A DNA stretch of 64,000 nucleotides, taken from Liopterus haemorrhoidalis (Eukaryota; Arthropoda; Insecta; Coleoptera; Dytiscidae). Of this stretch, positions 11,247 to 22,054 are shown piece after piece; position 1 is the first letter of the stretch; every line of letters begins with the position of its first letter. The notes under the pieces are model-generated. The model was not told the DNA's origin. It searched no databases and saw only the letters and a list, made by a program, of their open reading frames with translations. The translations under genes were made by a program, and so were the position numbers. The DNA is taken from contig OZ020616.1 in the NCBI GenBank assembly GCA_963971575.1, forward strand, positions 26,888,306-26,952,305, given 5' to 3'.

Positions 11247-12326
11247 GGAACCAGCGAGTTTATCGAAAATCAATTTATCGAAAGCAAATTTTGAAAATCA
11301 ATTTATCGAAAGCAAATTTATCGAAAATCAATTTATCAAAAATCAATTTATCGAAAGCTAGTTTATCGAATGCTCAATTTATCGAATGGCACGTTTATCG
11401 AAAATTGATTGTTGAATTATTTCGGTAGGAATTAATAATGAAAGAAATTTTAGTTTACATTGTAATTTATTATTGTGACGGTAAATAAAGTGACATATAA
11501 AAACACTATCTTAGGTTAGGTTAGTAATGGTTTGGTTAGAAGAAGCCGAGCAAAGAGAGATTACCATCTTCTAGTTTAGTGACAAAACACTATCTTAGGT
11601 TAGGTTAGGTTAGTAAGGGTTTGGTTAGAAGAAGCCGAGCGAAACGAGCTTCTCATCTTCTAGTTTAATGACAAAGCACTATCTTAGGTTAGGTTAGGTT
11701 AGTAAGGGTTTATTTAGAAGAAGCCAAGCGAAGCGAGCTACCCATCTTCTAGTTTAATGACAAAACACTATCTTAGGTTAGGTTAGGTTAGTAAGGGTTT
11801 GGTTAGAAGAAGCCGAGCGAAACGAGCTTCTCATCTTCTAGTTTAATGACAAAGCACTATCTTAGGTTAGGTTAGGTTAGTAAGGGTTTGGTTAGAAGAA
11901 GCCGAGCGAAGCGAGCTACCCATCTTCTAGTTTAATGACAAAACACTATCTTAGGTTAGGTTAGGTTAGTAAGGGTTTGGTTAGAAGAAGTCGAGCGAAG
12001 CGAGCTACCCATCTTCTAGTTTAATGACAAAACAAACTCACACTAACATAATAATGCCACCTGTTTAGAATTACCGTAAATTGAACAAATCATGTATGGT
12101 ATGACGCTAGTGGTATGACCTATTCCCTAGTTATACCGAAAATTTATATTAATAAGAAAATTTGTTTTTATGTAATAACATAATATTACTAAGCATTTTC
12201 GATAAACGTGCCATTCGATAAATTGAGCATTCGATAAATTGATTTTCGATAACTTTGCTTTTGATAAACTTGCTATCGATAAATTTGTATTCGATAAATT
12301 GATTTTCGATAAATTGACCTAGAATC
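11247..12326. mobile_element. small foldback element 2, in the palindrome loop
   Basis: Starts GGAACCAGCGAGTTTATCG and ends CGATAAATTGACCTAGAATC, so it shares the GG(T)AACC start and GAATC end with foldback element 1. The flanks AGTTCCGCG (11238-11246) and AGTTCCGCA (12327-12335) are a 9-bp duplication with one difference. The ends are tandem TTTATCGAAAATCAA / TTTATCGAAAGCAAA units in opposite orientation (about 11260-11410 and 12190-12320). The centre is an 89-bp tandem array. No coding region. It interrupts a retroposon 3' end. Confidence 0.8.
11511..12030 (+). repeat. 89-bp tandem repeat containing the TTAGG telomere-type motif
   Basis: Repeat starts (TTAGGTTAGG) fall at 11511, 11595, 11684, 11773, 11862 and 11951, giving a period of 89 bp after the first, shorter unit. 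Each unit opens with about three TTAGG copies. AGTAAGGGTTTGGTTAGAAG, a GCCGAGCGAAGCGAGC block and CATCTTCTAGTTTAATGAC follow. Two related units sit in foldback element 1 (10358-10500), so the array is part of the element family rather than local expansion. Confidence 0.85.
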
Positions 12327-12440
12327 AGTTCCGCAGGGTTCTAAATAGTAACTGTGCAAAATTTGGTTTAAATCGGTTACACGGCCTAGGAATGTATAGC
12401 GAACAAACAAACAAACAAACAGACAATTTTCCTCTTTTAT
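12327..12440 (+). repeat. 3' end of an RTE/SINE-like retroposon
   Basis: After the foldback insertion the text reads GTGCAAAATTTGG, AAATCGGTTACACGG, then GAATGTATAGCG and a (AAAC)n tract. This is the style of 3' end seen in common insect RTE-type retroposons and SINEs. Together with 11030-11246 it forms one fragment split by foldback element 2. Family assignment is from general recognition only. Confidence 0.5.
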
Positions 12441-12910
12441 ATATATGAAGAAGAAGATGTCCAATTATTTTTACTATGTATTTTGTTTCTCGCGTTTAAG
12501 ACGCGGCACACAAACCTAACGGTCGAAGGAGAAAAGTGCAGGTAGACCATTGAATTGAAAAATAGAGCGGTTTTTGCTGTCAATGAAAGTAAGTATGGCC
12601 AAAGATTTAATAGGTAAATATAAAGTGTTGCAGTTTATTTATATTTTTTTATATTTTATATTTTTAATAAATATAAAGCAAGCCGCACACAATTGAGATA
12701 GATAAGGTATTATACTACGCGTCTGTGGTGCTATATATTTTAGTTTGCAATGCAGTTGATGATAGTCGATGATAATATTCGTTTAGTTTGTTCGTCACAA
12801 ATATATTTAAAAATTATTATACCCAAAATTATTGTGTTCGTATGCTGTAGCATATAAGTGTAACAAAGATAGATATACATTGATATTCGTGACCCTCCCT
12901 CTTTTGACCC
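12441..12910. other. remainder of palindrome loop, no feature recognised
   Basis: AT-rich sequence between the retroposon tail and the start of the right arm. No gene, RNA or repeat recognised. Confidence 0.4.
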
Positions 12911-13503
12911 TCCCTTTGACTCATGTACCTATCGTTTATAGGTCAGAAGTAATCACAGAAAGAAGATCACAGTAAATAAATTAAGCTGATGAGTCAGTTT
13001 GATCGTTAGGTGGTAGAGCGGGCTGCCGGGATTAACAATACTGCTGGTTCAAAAGTTCTGCTTAGTTGAAGTAAATTTTAAATTGTGTTTTGATGATTTG
13101 TTATTTGTATATTATTATATTGATTATATTATATACTAACATCGAAACTTTCCTTCAATATTGTGTTTTATTACACTAGATATTTTGCTTATCATTTCTC
13201 ATACCTAAATCGTCAGTCATATTTAGTCCAACACTTATTAAAAATTGCTTATTTACATTAGACGATTTAGACGCTTTTTTACACAGATTACATTGACTTG
13301 TTCTAATTTTACTTGTGATATAATTAATTAGTTGTTTTCATACCTTTTTCAACTTATCAGATAATTCTGGGTGCTTATTCTGTCATCGAAGTTAATTTGC
13401 AAGCTCGCCCTTCATTAATTAGATAGGGTTGAAAATACAATATTTGTGAAGGCGTAAAATTGTAGTAAAAATTATTCTCAAATATCTTGGGATTTAAAAT
13501 ATC

Positions 13504-13713
13504 GTGCAGTTTGGACTGGTGAAAACAGTCTGGGTTGTGCGGTCGGTAGTTCGATTCTCCGTTGGTGATATTCGGGCGAGAATAATGTATACATTACTCT
13601 CATTTCACAATCATTCACCCCTCATCCAGGTGTAGGAGTTCGCCCCCTGGCATCGGCGATTAGCCTCGTTGCAGAAATAGGCCAATGTAAAATAAATAAA
13701 TAAATACATAAAT
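13504..13713 (+). mobile_element. tRNA-derived SINE (family A), right-arm copy, 5'-deleted
   Basis: Mirror counterpart of the SINE at 9357-9595, in the matching position of the right arm. It keeps box B (GGTAGTTCGATTC) and the (AAAT)n tail but has lost about 35 bp that include box A and the 5' flanking duplication; the junction reads AAAATATCGTGCAGTTTGG. The 3' flank TAGTATATCTTAGAT (13714-13728) matches the left-arm duplication. Both arms therefore descend from one SINE insertion. Confidence 0.85.
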
Positions 13714-13784
13714 TAGTATATCTTAGATAAATCTACCCCCATCTATAGAAAAATATAGTATTTCAATCACCATCTAACTTCACG

Positions 13785-16185
13785 CTTATTTTTTTGAATG
13801 CTCAATTTCTAAAAAACGGGTTGGGTGGATTCCAATTTTAATGAAGCACTAACAGGTACTAACGAGGCACTAACGGATGGCCGACGAATTTTCGTTAGTG
13901 CTTTCTATGTCCTGCTAACTTAATGCTTATTTTTTTGAATGCTCAATTTCTCAAAAACACTTAGGGTGGATTCCGATTTTTAATGAAGCATACACAGGCA
14001 CTACCGAGGCACTAACGGTTGGCTGATGAATTTTCATTAGTGCTTTTCATGACCTGCAAACTACACGTTAATTTTTTTGAATGCTCAATTTCTCTAAAAC
14101 GTTTAGGGTGGATTTCGATTTTAATGAAGCACAAACAGGCACTACCGAGTCACTAATGGTTGGCCGATGAATTTTCTTTAGTGCTTTTCATGACCTGCAA
14201 ACTACACGTTAATTTTTTTGAATGCTCAATTTCTCAAAAACGATTAGGGTGGATTTCGATTTTAATGAAGCACAAACAGGCACTACCGAGGCATTAATGG
14301 TTGGCCGATGAATTTTCATTAGTGCTTTTCATGACCTGCAAATTGCACGTTAATTTTTTTTAATGCTCAATTTCTCAAAAACTGTTAGGGTGGCTTCAAA
14401 TTTTAATGAAGCACTAACAGGCACTAATGAGGCACTAACGGATGGCCGACGAATTTTCGTTAGTGCTTTCAGTGGACTGCTAACTTCACGCTTATTTTTT
14501 TGAATGCTCAATATCTCAAAAACGGTTAGGGTGGCTACAAATTTTAATGAAGCACTAACAGGCACTAACGAGGCATTAACGGATGGCCGACGAATTTTCG
14601 TAAGTGCTTTCAGTGGACTGCTAACTTCACGCTTATTTTTTTGAATGCTCAATATCTCAAAAACGGTTAGGGTGGCTGCAAATTTTAATGAAGCACTAAC
14701 AGGCACTAACGAGGCACTAACGGATGGCCGACGAATTTTCGTTAGTGCTTTCAGTGGACTGCTAACTTCACGCTTATTTTTTTGAATGCTCAATATCTCA
14801 AAAACGGTTAGGGTGGCTAAAAATTTTAATGAAGCACTAACAGGCACTAACAAGGCACTAACGGATGGCCGACGAATTTTCCTTAGTGCTTTCAGTGGAC
14901 TGCTAACTTCACGGTCGATTTTTTGAATGCTCAATTTCTCAAAAACGGTTAGGGTGGCTACAAATTTTAATGAAGCACTAACAGGCACTAACGAAGCATT
15001 AACGGATGGCCGACGAATTTTCGTTAGTGCTTTCAGTGGACTGCTAACTTCACGCTTATTTTTTTGAATGCTCAATATCTCAAAAACGGTTAGGGTGGCT
15101 ACAAATTTTAATGAAGCACTAACAGGCACTAACGAGGCACTAACGGACGGCCGACGAATTTTCGTTAGTGCTTTCAGTGGACTGCTAACTTCACGGTCGA
15201 TTTTTTGAAAGCTCAATTTCTCAAAAACGGTTAGGGTGGCTACAAATTTTAATGAAGCACTAACAGGCACTAACGAGGCACTAACGGATGGCCGACAAAT
15301 TTTCGTTAGTGCTTTCAGTGGACTGCTAACTTCACGCTTATTTTTTTGATTGCTCAATATCTCAAAAACGGTTAGGGTGGCTACAAATTTTAATGAAGCA
15401 CTAACAGGCACTAACGAGGCACTAACGGATGGCCGACGAATTTTCGTTAGTGCTTTCAGTGGACTGCTAACTTCACGGTCGATTTTTTGAAAGCTCAATT
15501 TCTCAATAACCGTTAGGGTGGCTACAAATTTTAATGAAGCACTAACAGGCACTAACGAGGCACTAACGGATGGCCGACGAATTTTCGTTAGTGCTTTCAG
15601 TGGACTGCTAACTTCACGCTTATTTTTTTGAATGCTCAATATCTCAAAAACGGTTAGGGTGGCTACAAATTTTAATGAAGCACTAACAGGCACTAACGAG
15701 GCACTAACGGATGGTCGACGAATTTTCGTTAGTGCTTTCAGTGGACTGCTAACTTCACGGTCGATTTTTTGAAAGCTCAATTTCTCAAAAATGGTTAGGG
15801 TGGCTACAAATTTTAATGAAGCACTAACAGGCACTAACGAGGCACTAACGGATGGCCGACGAATTTTCGTTAGTGCTTTCAGTGGACTGCTAACTTCACG
15901 ATTATTTTTTTGAATGCTCAATATCTTAAAAATGGTTAGGGTGGCTACAAATTTTAATGAAGCACTAACAGGCACTAACGAGGCACTAACGGATGGCCGA
16001 CGAATTTTCGTTAGTGCTTCCAACAAAGCGTGAAGTTAGCAGTCCATTTTGAATTGCTTTTTTTTCGAAAACGGTTAGGGTGGCTACGACTTTTTATGAA
16101 GCACTAACAGGCACTAACGAAGCACTAACGGATGGCCGACGAATTTTCGTTAGTGCTTTCAGTGGACTGCTAACTTCACGGAGCC
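13785..16185 (-). repeat. 141-bp satellite array, right arm of the giant foldback element
   Basis: About 17 monomers in inverted orientation to 7177-9300. Read from the tip inward, the monomer order (alternating types; a variant whose frame reads ILSNQKNK at ordinal position 5) matches the left arm unit by unit through position 7. After that the right arm has extra monomers. The stop-free frame 14350-16026 (558 codons of a 47-residue repeat) follows from the period being divisible by three. It has no domain and I do not annotate it as protein. Confidence 0.9.
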
Positions 16186-16194
16186 GCTTTTTGG

Positions 16195-16694
16195 CATATT
16201 TTAACTATACGATCTGATAATTTATTATGTCATGTTATACTGTCACTGTTGCCAACTTGGCGCTTTTAGCACTAATATTGGTGTTTTTTTTTTTTACAAG
16301 GTATTGCACTCTTTTAGTTTAATTTGCGCGGTCGGTCAAAAACGGTGTTTTTCTTTATAATTTGAGGCGTTTTATAGTGTTTTTATATATATATATATAA
16401 AATTTACTTGTATAAAATAAATATACTTGTAACATACAAATATAACTTTATAAAATTTGATAAGCCTCATTTATTCTACTTGGTCTTGGTACGATACATT
16501 CCGCGGGAATTCTCACCAAACGCCTCCCCCCGCCAATTGTGAACATTTGTTGTTTTAAACCGACTAGATTTCTTCGATGCATAACTTATAAGTAAATGTT
16601 TTAATTATATTATCCGGTTAATATTTAATTTTAATGTATTTACTTAATTTATTTTCGGCATCCTGTCAAATGCCGCCGTCAAATTATTCATAAA
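16195..16694. other. intergenic, no gene recognised
   Basis: AT-rich flank of the giant element, with a short (TA)n run near 16385-16400. Confidence 0.4.
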
Positions 16695-17315
16695 GATGGC
16701 GGTCACCACAGGACCGACCGCCATCCCAATGTATGTACTTGTATAAAATACATTCTAGTAGCAGAGTAGAAATAACTTGGCCCAATATTTTCTAACAGAG
16801 ATATTATTTATCATAACCATGGAAATGTTACATATAAGTATGAAAAAATAGATACTTAAAAAAAATTTCAAAATTTTTTTCAATTTTTTTTCTTTTTATC
16901 AAAAAATGTCTCAAATAAAAGTTGTTAGTTATTGCTTTCGTAGCAACTTTTGCTATATAATTTTTTTCGAAATATTTTTCTGTTATGAAATATTCGCAAA
17001 AATCTTAAAATCGACTCGAGTAAACTCCCATTTGTAGTCAACCGATTTTTACCAAAAGTTGATCAAGTTGTGCCATAGATGTCAAAAGCTTAAATATGAA
17101 GTTTCATAAGAATCCTTTTAGCCGAATTTGCTCTGCACGTGTATACAGACAGCCGGACAGACAGACAGACAGACAGATAGACCAACCGACATCATGCTAA
17201 AAATAGTCAAAACGTTATGTAGGGACCTCAATTCGGGGAAATCCATCGAAATCTCGAAATGTCAAAATCGGTATGTTCACAATACCTCCCTTATATATGT
17301 TGGCCGTCGATAAAA
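16695..17315 (+). repeat. 0.6-kb interspersed repeat (family P), copy 1
   Basis: Starts around GGTCACCACAGGACCGACCGCC and ends around TATATGTTGGCCGTCGATAAAA, so CGACCGCCA-type words lie inverted near both ends. Other copies are at 26815-27390, 35750-36210, 44113-45832 (interrupted) and, diverged, 38385-38790. Shared internal landmarks are AATAACTTGGCCCAATATTT, a (CAGA)n run and AAACGTTATGTAGGGACCTC. No coding potential. A non-autonomous DNA transposon is the best guess. Confidence 0.7.
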
Positions 17316-18765
17316 AGGTGGTGATTTTGTGGAACACGTGCTTAGTCCACAAAGTTATAATTATAAAACAATATTTAATTTTCCTGTAATGTACCTTTCA
17401 TATAAATATGTATAATGTATAACAGAAATGTAAAACCATAAGAAAATATACAGATATAAAATTTCACATTACATGATTTTAAAAAATAACCATACTTTTT
17501 TACGCTTACCATTTAATTATTAGGTAGAAAATTATCGTAATTATAATAATACGATATATTTATCTTTCCTATTCTATGTAGCATTCGTTTAACACTTTTA
17601 GTAATGATCGAAGAATATGTCAAATTAAAGAGGACATCTATAAGTGTAAATAATTAATACCTGCCTCTCTTTAAATACTGTAAAACCTATATTTAAAACT
17701 CCTTGTGGTTCTTTAAACGTATCTTTTACATAACACAAAAAGTAATTAGCATCATTTACTTCTGTCTTTGAGTCTTGAGACTCGAACAAGGATTGCTGTT
17801 AACACGGGGGTATTACTCTAATACAGGTAATATTTTAATATTCCCTACGCGCAGCTTGGAGACCAATTGGTACATATGTATTTTTTTTTAAATGTTTTAT
17901 TATTATCACTTTATTTTATTATTTGCACTTATTTTTATACCACTTCTCGAATAAGTATGATATATGAGAATTTTTGTTTTGGATCTGACAGCGTTTAAGA
18001 TCGAAGTAGATATCCATAGAAATTTACCGATAAAACGCTGTCAGTGTCTTAATTTCGTAATTAACATTGTGAGCACTACTTCATTTCTGCGTACTAATTT
18101 AACGTTAATTCTAATTTCTAAGTTCGAGGTTGTGAACGTTTTACCCGGTTCCGAAACCGGGTAACCGGGTAAACCCGAAATTGTTTTTTTTTTTTTGGAA
18201 CCGGTTCCGTCAAGATCAATTTCTGACAGCACTAATAGGAACCCACTCTAAATTATTCTCATGCCTCTATATTGAAGTTTTTCTAAGAGTCTGTATACTA
18301 GTATTATCAAAGAGAAATGAAATTGTGACACAATAATCGAAATATCGTTGAATTATTGATTTATGTTATGAACTTTGCCCAACATGTAAGACGTTTGGAT
18401 ACGCGTAAAAAAATACATTTGTTTTTTAATTTTTTTTTGTTTTATGAATATATTCAAAATGGCTTTTGAATGTTAAACAAGAGTCTAACATGAGTCATAG
18501 GTATTTAATTTCATTTACAAATTCTGTATCTTCTCAATTTATTGTTAATTCAAGTTGTAAATTCTGCTACCAGTACTAGATATTTTATATTTAGTAGTAA
18601 TTATCATTGCTTTTGTTTTTGTTTTTACATTATCTTTCAATTTATTACTAATTACATATGCTTACATTTTTTTATGCTCTATTTGCTTAAGCTTTATTAT
18701 CTCAGATAAATTCTTGCCACAAACTGTTAATTAAATCATCTGAAATTAAATAATAAATTAATTAA
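17316..18765. other. intergenic, short inverted repeats only
   Basis: No gene. CTGACAGCGTTT at 17985-17996 and its inverse AAACGCTGTCAG at 18033-18044 bracket 60 bp. Around 18140-18215 an ACCCGGTTCCGAAACCGGGT hairpin and GGAACCGGTTCC palindrome suggest a hAT-like MITE end, but no complete element can be delimited. Confidence 0.35.
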
Positions 18766-19435
18766 TTGGTGCTCCAGTGCTAAATATCTGGGTTTAACTA
18801 TCGACAGCAAATTAACGTAGAAAGATCATTAGCAATGCAACTAAAAAGTCAACAACAAAAAATGATGCACGAGATCTATGATCAATTCTGTAAAGAATTA
18901 CTGTGTAGTAACGTTACTACAAGATAAAATATTATAAAAAGTATAATGACTTTCATTCATGATAGTAACTGATCTTGCTCATAGAGACACATTTAGTTAC
19001 TATTATCATAGTAACTGAGTTACAGAATTGGTCTGTATATCAGTACTAGTAGTTGTCTAAGCACTAAAAATAAATTATTGCTATATAATGCAGCGATAAG
19101 ACCAGAACTAACTTACTGATCTACGGCATACTGTAGCACATCGAAAAGTAACCTCAGTGTTGTCCAGATTATTCAGAATAAATGCCTAAAGATGACCACA
19201 AAACTTCGAAGATAAGTTAAAGTTACATCCACGAAATCGCAGTTCAACCTACAATCGAGAAATTTATTACCAAAATTGCAAGGAAGTTCTATGATAAAGG
19301 CAGTTACCTTGAAAATCCGCTAGTGAACCAACTAGGACGATACGATTTTGCTGAACTCCCAGCTAAACACAGAAGAAGATTCCCGAAGCATCTACTCCAT
19401 GATCACCCTATGTGATCATCTAAACACATAACATT
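18766..19435 (+). pseudogene. Jockey-like non-LTR retrotransposon, 3' end of reverse transcriptase gene, MITE-interrupted
   Basis: Broken plus-strand translation reads CSSAKYLGLTIDSKLT, then, after the MITE at 18881-19032, LLLYNAAIRPELTY, SNLSVVQIIQNKCLKM and a basic tail. That is the order seen after the catalytic core of Jockey-clade reverse transcriptases (KYLGV.LD.KLT, then YK..IRP.LTYG, then LQ..QNK.LR). Several stops and frame changes are present. The polymerase core with the YADD box is absent, so it is 5'-truncated. Intact elements of this clade copy their RNA at a nicked chromosomal target. Confidence 0.7.
18881..19032. mobile_element. small MITE with CAATTCTGTAA inverted ends
   Basis: ATCAATTCTGTAA at the left and TTACAGAATTGGT at the right are inverted ends of a ~150-bp AT-rich block that splits the Jockey-like pseudogene. 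Target duplication is not clear. No coding capacity. Confidence 0.55.
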
Positions 19436-22052
19436 CATTTTTCATTCACACACTCACTTTTCCACATCTCACACAGATCTTGTACGGTTTTTTGCAAATT
19501 TTCCTTAAATTAATCAGTAGGTAAACATAATATTGTATTAGATATCAATACTTTAAAATTCTATGTACAAATACAGATTAAGTTACTTGTAACGGGCGCT
19601 CTGTTCTAATGGTGTACTGATCCATGTATATGTTATGGACCAACTGATTAATCCGGGCAGTATTTATAATGCCTTGACATTATGAATAATGCCCAAAACA
19701 ATCGGGCAAGATAAGAAATATGTATGTATGTATGTTATTTTATCACATTGTCTGGTGTCTAGTGCTATAAATAGTGCTACAATATTGCTGGGCACTTTAA
19801 TAATGTTGACGGTTATTAGTTTCCTATAAGCTGTATTTTCTTCAACTATTATTAATAATTATTATTGAGTTGTTTACTTCTTAATGGTTCTGCAGTTACT
19901 GCTTAATTTTGTTAAATTGAGAATACGCAAGTAATGTTTCAATAAGTAAATAAGAGAAAGTATTAAATACAAAAAAATAATGCCAAATAAAGTTATTAAG
20001 TTGGTTATTTTTGTTTCTTATTAACTTCTTCTTGTTAACTTCTTAAAATTGGTTTTTTGCTAAGAATTTATTTTATTATTTGAGTAACTAAAGTTTTATT
20101 TTCTTCATTTATTTTTAATATATTTTTTTTTGTTTTGTTTATTTCTTAATGGTTCTGCTGTTGCTGCTTAATTTTGTTAATATGTTAATACGTCTGTAAA
20201 GATTTAATAAGTAAATAAACAATAGTTATTTAAACAGAAACTGCTTTAATCACTCTTCCCAACGGTTACAGAGCAGTATTCATAATGCCCGGGCGATTTA
20301 ATATATAAAACAATATCTGAATGAACTCATTTATATATGTATATATATTATTAAATTATATCATATGTAAAAAGTTGCATATGCAATTCTTCTGTTTTGC
20401 CTTAAAATAGTTGTATTGTACACACAATTATCTTTTTAATTTTCTTTTTGGGATATTGGATTTTGAAATACTTGAGTATTTTTTTCTTTTTTTGCCTCAG
20501 ATGCAGCCACTTGAGTAATTAGAATTAATATAAATATCTGTACATACATATAATGTACGCACTAAATTATTTAGGTATATCCAGTTAACCTTTCTAAAAT
20601 CGATGCAGGAAAATATCATATTTATAACAGATATGTAGTTCTGCTTTAGCCATAAGTAATAGGTTAATATGAGTCTAAATATGAATAATAGGTACACATA
20701 ACAGGAATTTCCAAATATTGCAGAATATAATGTGAAAATAAATTTACAATGTTACTCTATGCATAATTAAATAACATAAACAACATAGATATTATTAAAT
20801 GAATTTTAAATTAAATTTTATGAAATTTTGTAGTTAAATTATAATTTTGCATAAAATATTTTAGTAGTGTAATATTGAATTATTGAACTATGCATGGTGA
20901 TGTACTTTTAATTATTTACAGGCTGTTTCAAATTTAGTACAAAGGTTGATCACGACACGACATTTCAATTAGCAGCGATTCTAACAGTAGCTAACTCGAA
21001 GCGATCAAAATGTTTGACCCAGTTAACTAACCGTTTTAATTGAAAAACTATCTTATCTCAAAAATTATTCACAGCGTATAACTACTGATTAAAAACTAAA
21101 AAAAACTTGAAGTTTGTTTAGATTTTTTTTTCACTAAGACATTTTTATAAATAAAAAACTGTAAAGTTTATTCAAGTTCGTCTTGGTAATATAAACTTAT
21201 ATTTCACAGTAGATATAGATACTTATTTTTAGGGTTTTGTAAGTATGACCAAAAAATCCTTATAACGTCTAACTCATGTGTCTGCCTGTCTGTACGGTAG
21301 AAATTGTGTCGAAACGGCTATGCCTAACGAGTTGAAATTTGGCATGCATATACAACAGTGGCGCCGTAAATAAGAGCTGCAGAGCTGCAGCACCCCCAAA
21401 ATTATGTGCTTGATCTGTCAGGTCCCGAAGTAAAACACTCATTCGGTTTCCCCGAGTTTAGCCGAGCGGGAAAGAAACATACGCTCTCATTCGAGTAAAC
21501 TCAGCCGAGTTTAGCCGAGCGAGGTTAGTTTAAGAAACCTCAGTGCAGAGCTGCAGGAGTAACCATATATAAAAACAATAAAGACACAACGAACATTATA
21601 AGGTCACAGATGGATGTAGGTATTGAGTAATTCTCAGTCATATGGCTTTAATAAATTATCAGTTGGAGAAATTTGTGTAGTACAATGTGAAACGGAAAAT
21701 TGACTTACATTATTATAATGATTGCAATTTACGTCTCACCTAATCAAAGTGTACATAAAATCATCGAATTTATTCATGAAAATTTGCTCATTTATACAAC
21801 AGCCAGGTTTAAATGGGTTTTTAAAAACCACATTGGATTTAGATATGTCAAATAACCGTTAATTAGAGTTATTTTCAGATATTAAAAACAGATTTCAATC
21901 AAAAGTATTTACCACATATTTCAGTTACCACAAACCCATTGGTTCATTCTTAGATTGTAATATTTAAAGAAATATTGATTCACTAAGTCAAGAACAACAA
22001 GATTCAGCATAATTTATACATTTTATAAGTACAGTTATAAGTGCCTATATTG
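19436..22052. other. intergenic with repeat scraps
   Basis: No gene recognised. A direct repeat GCAGTATTYATAATGCC occurs near 19655 and 20275. At 21226-21350 a minus-strand remnant of the 1-kb repeat family is visible (AGGGTTTTGTAAGTATGACC, later GAGTTGAAATTTGGCATGC). At 21445-21535 the word GAGTTTAGCCGAGCG is repeated. The rest is AT-rich. Confidence 0.45.
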
Positions 22053-22054
22053 TA

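Larger units (their letters stand above)
7177..16185. mobile_element. 9.0-kb giant foldback (palindromic) transposable element with 9-bp TSD
   Basis: The left end begins GGCTCCGTGAAGTTAGCAG at 7177. The right end is its reverse complement, finishing CACGGAGCC at 16185. Immediately outside, GCTTTTTGG occurs at 7168-7176 and again at 16186-16194, a perfect 9-bp target-site duplication. From the ends inward the arms contain a ~155-bp terminal module, 141-bp satellite monomers, a short unique segment, a SINE and unique sequence. Left arm about 7177-10889 pairs with right arm about 12911-16185; the loop is 10890-12910. No transposase is encoded, so it is non-autonomous. Nine-bp duplications and long composite inverted repeats recall Drosophila FB and Mutator-type elements (established for those families); the assignment here is inference. 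Arm differences: a foldback insertion in the left arm, about 98 extra bp at 13219-13316, more satellite monomers on the right, and a deletion of about 35 bp in the right SINE. Confidence 0.85.

Noticed and set aside
7177..16185. CRISPR-like array
   Set aside because: Repeats are head-to-tail 141-bp monomers without unique spacers, in a eukaryotic repeat context.
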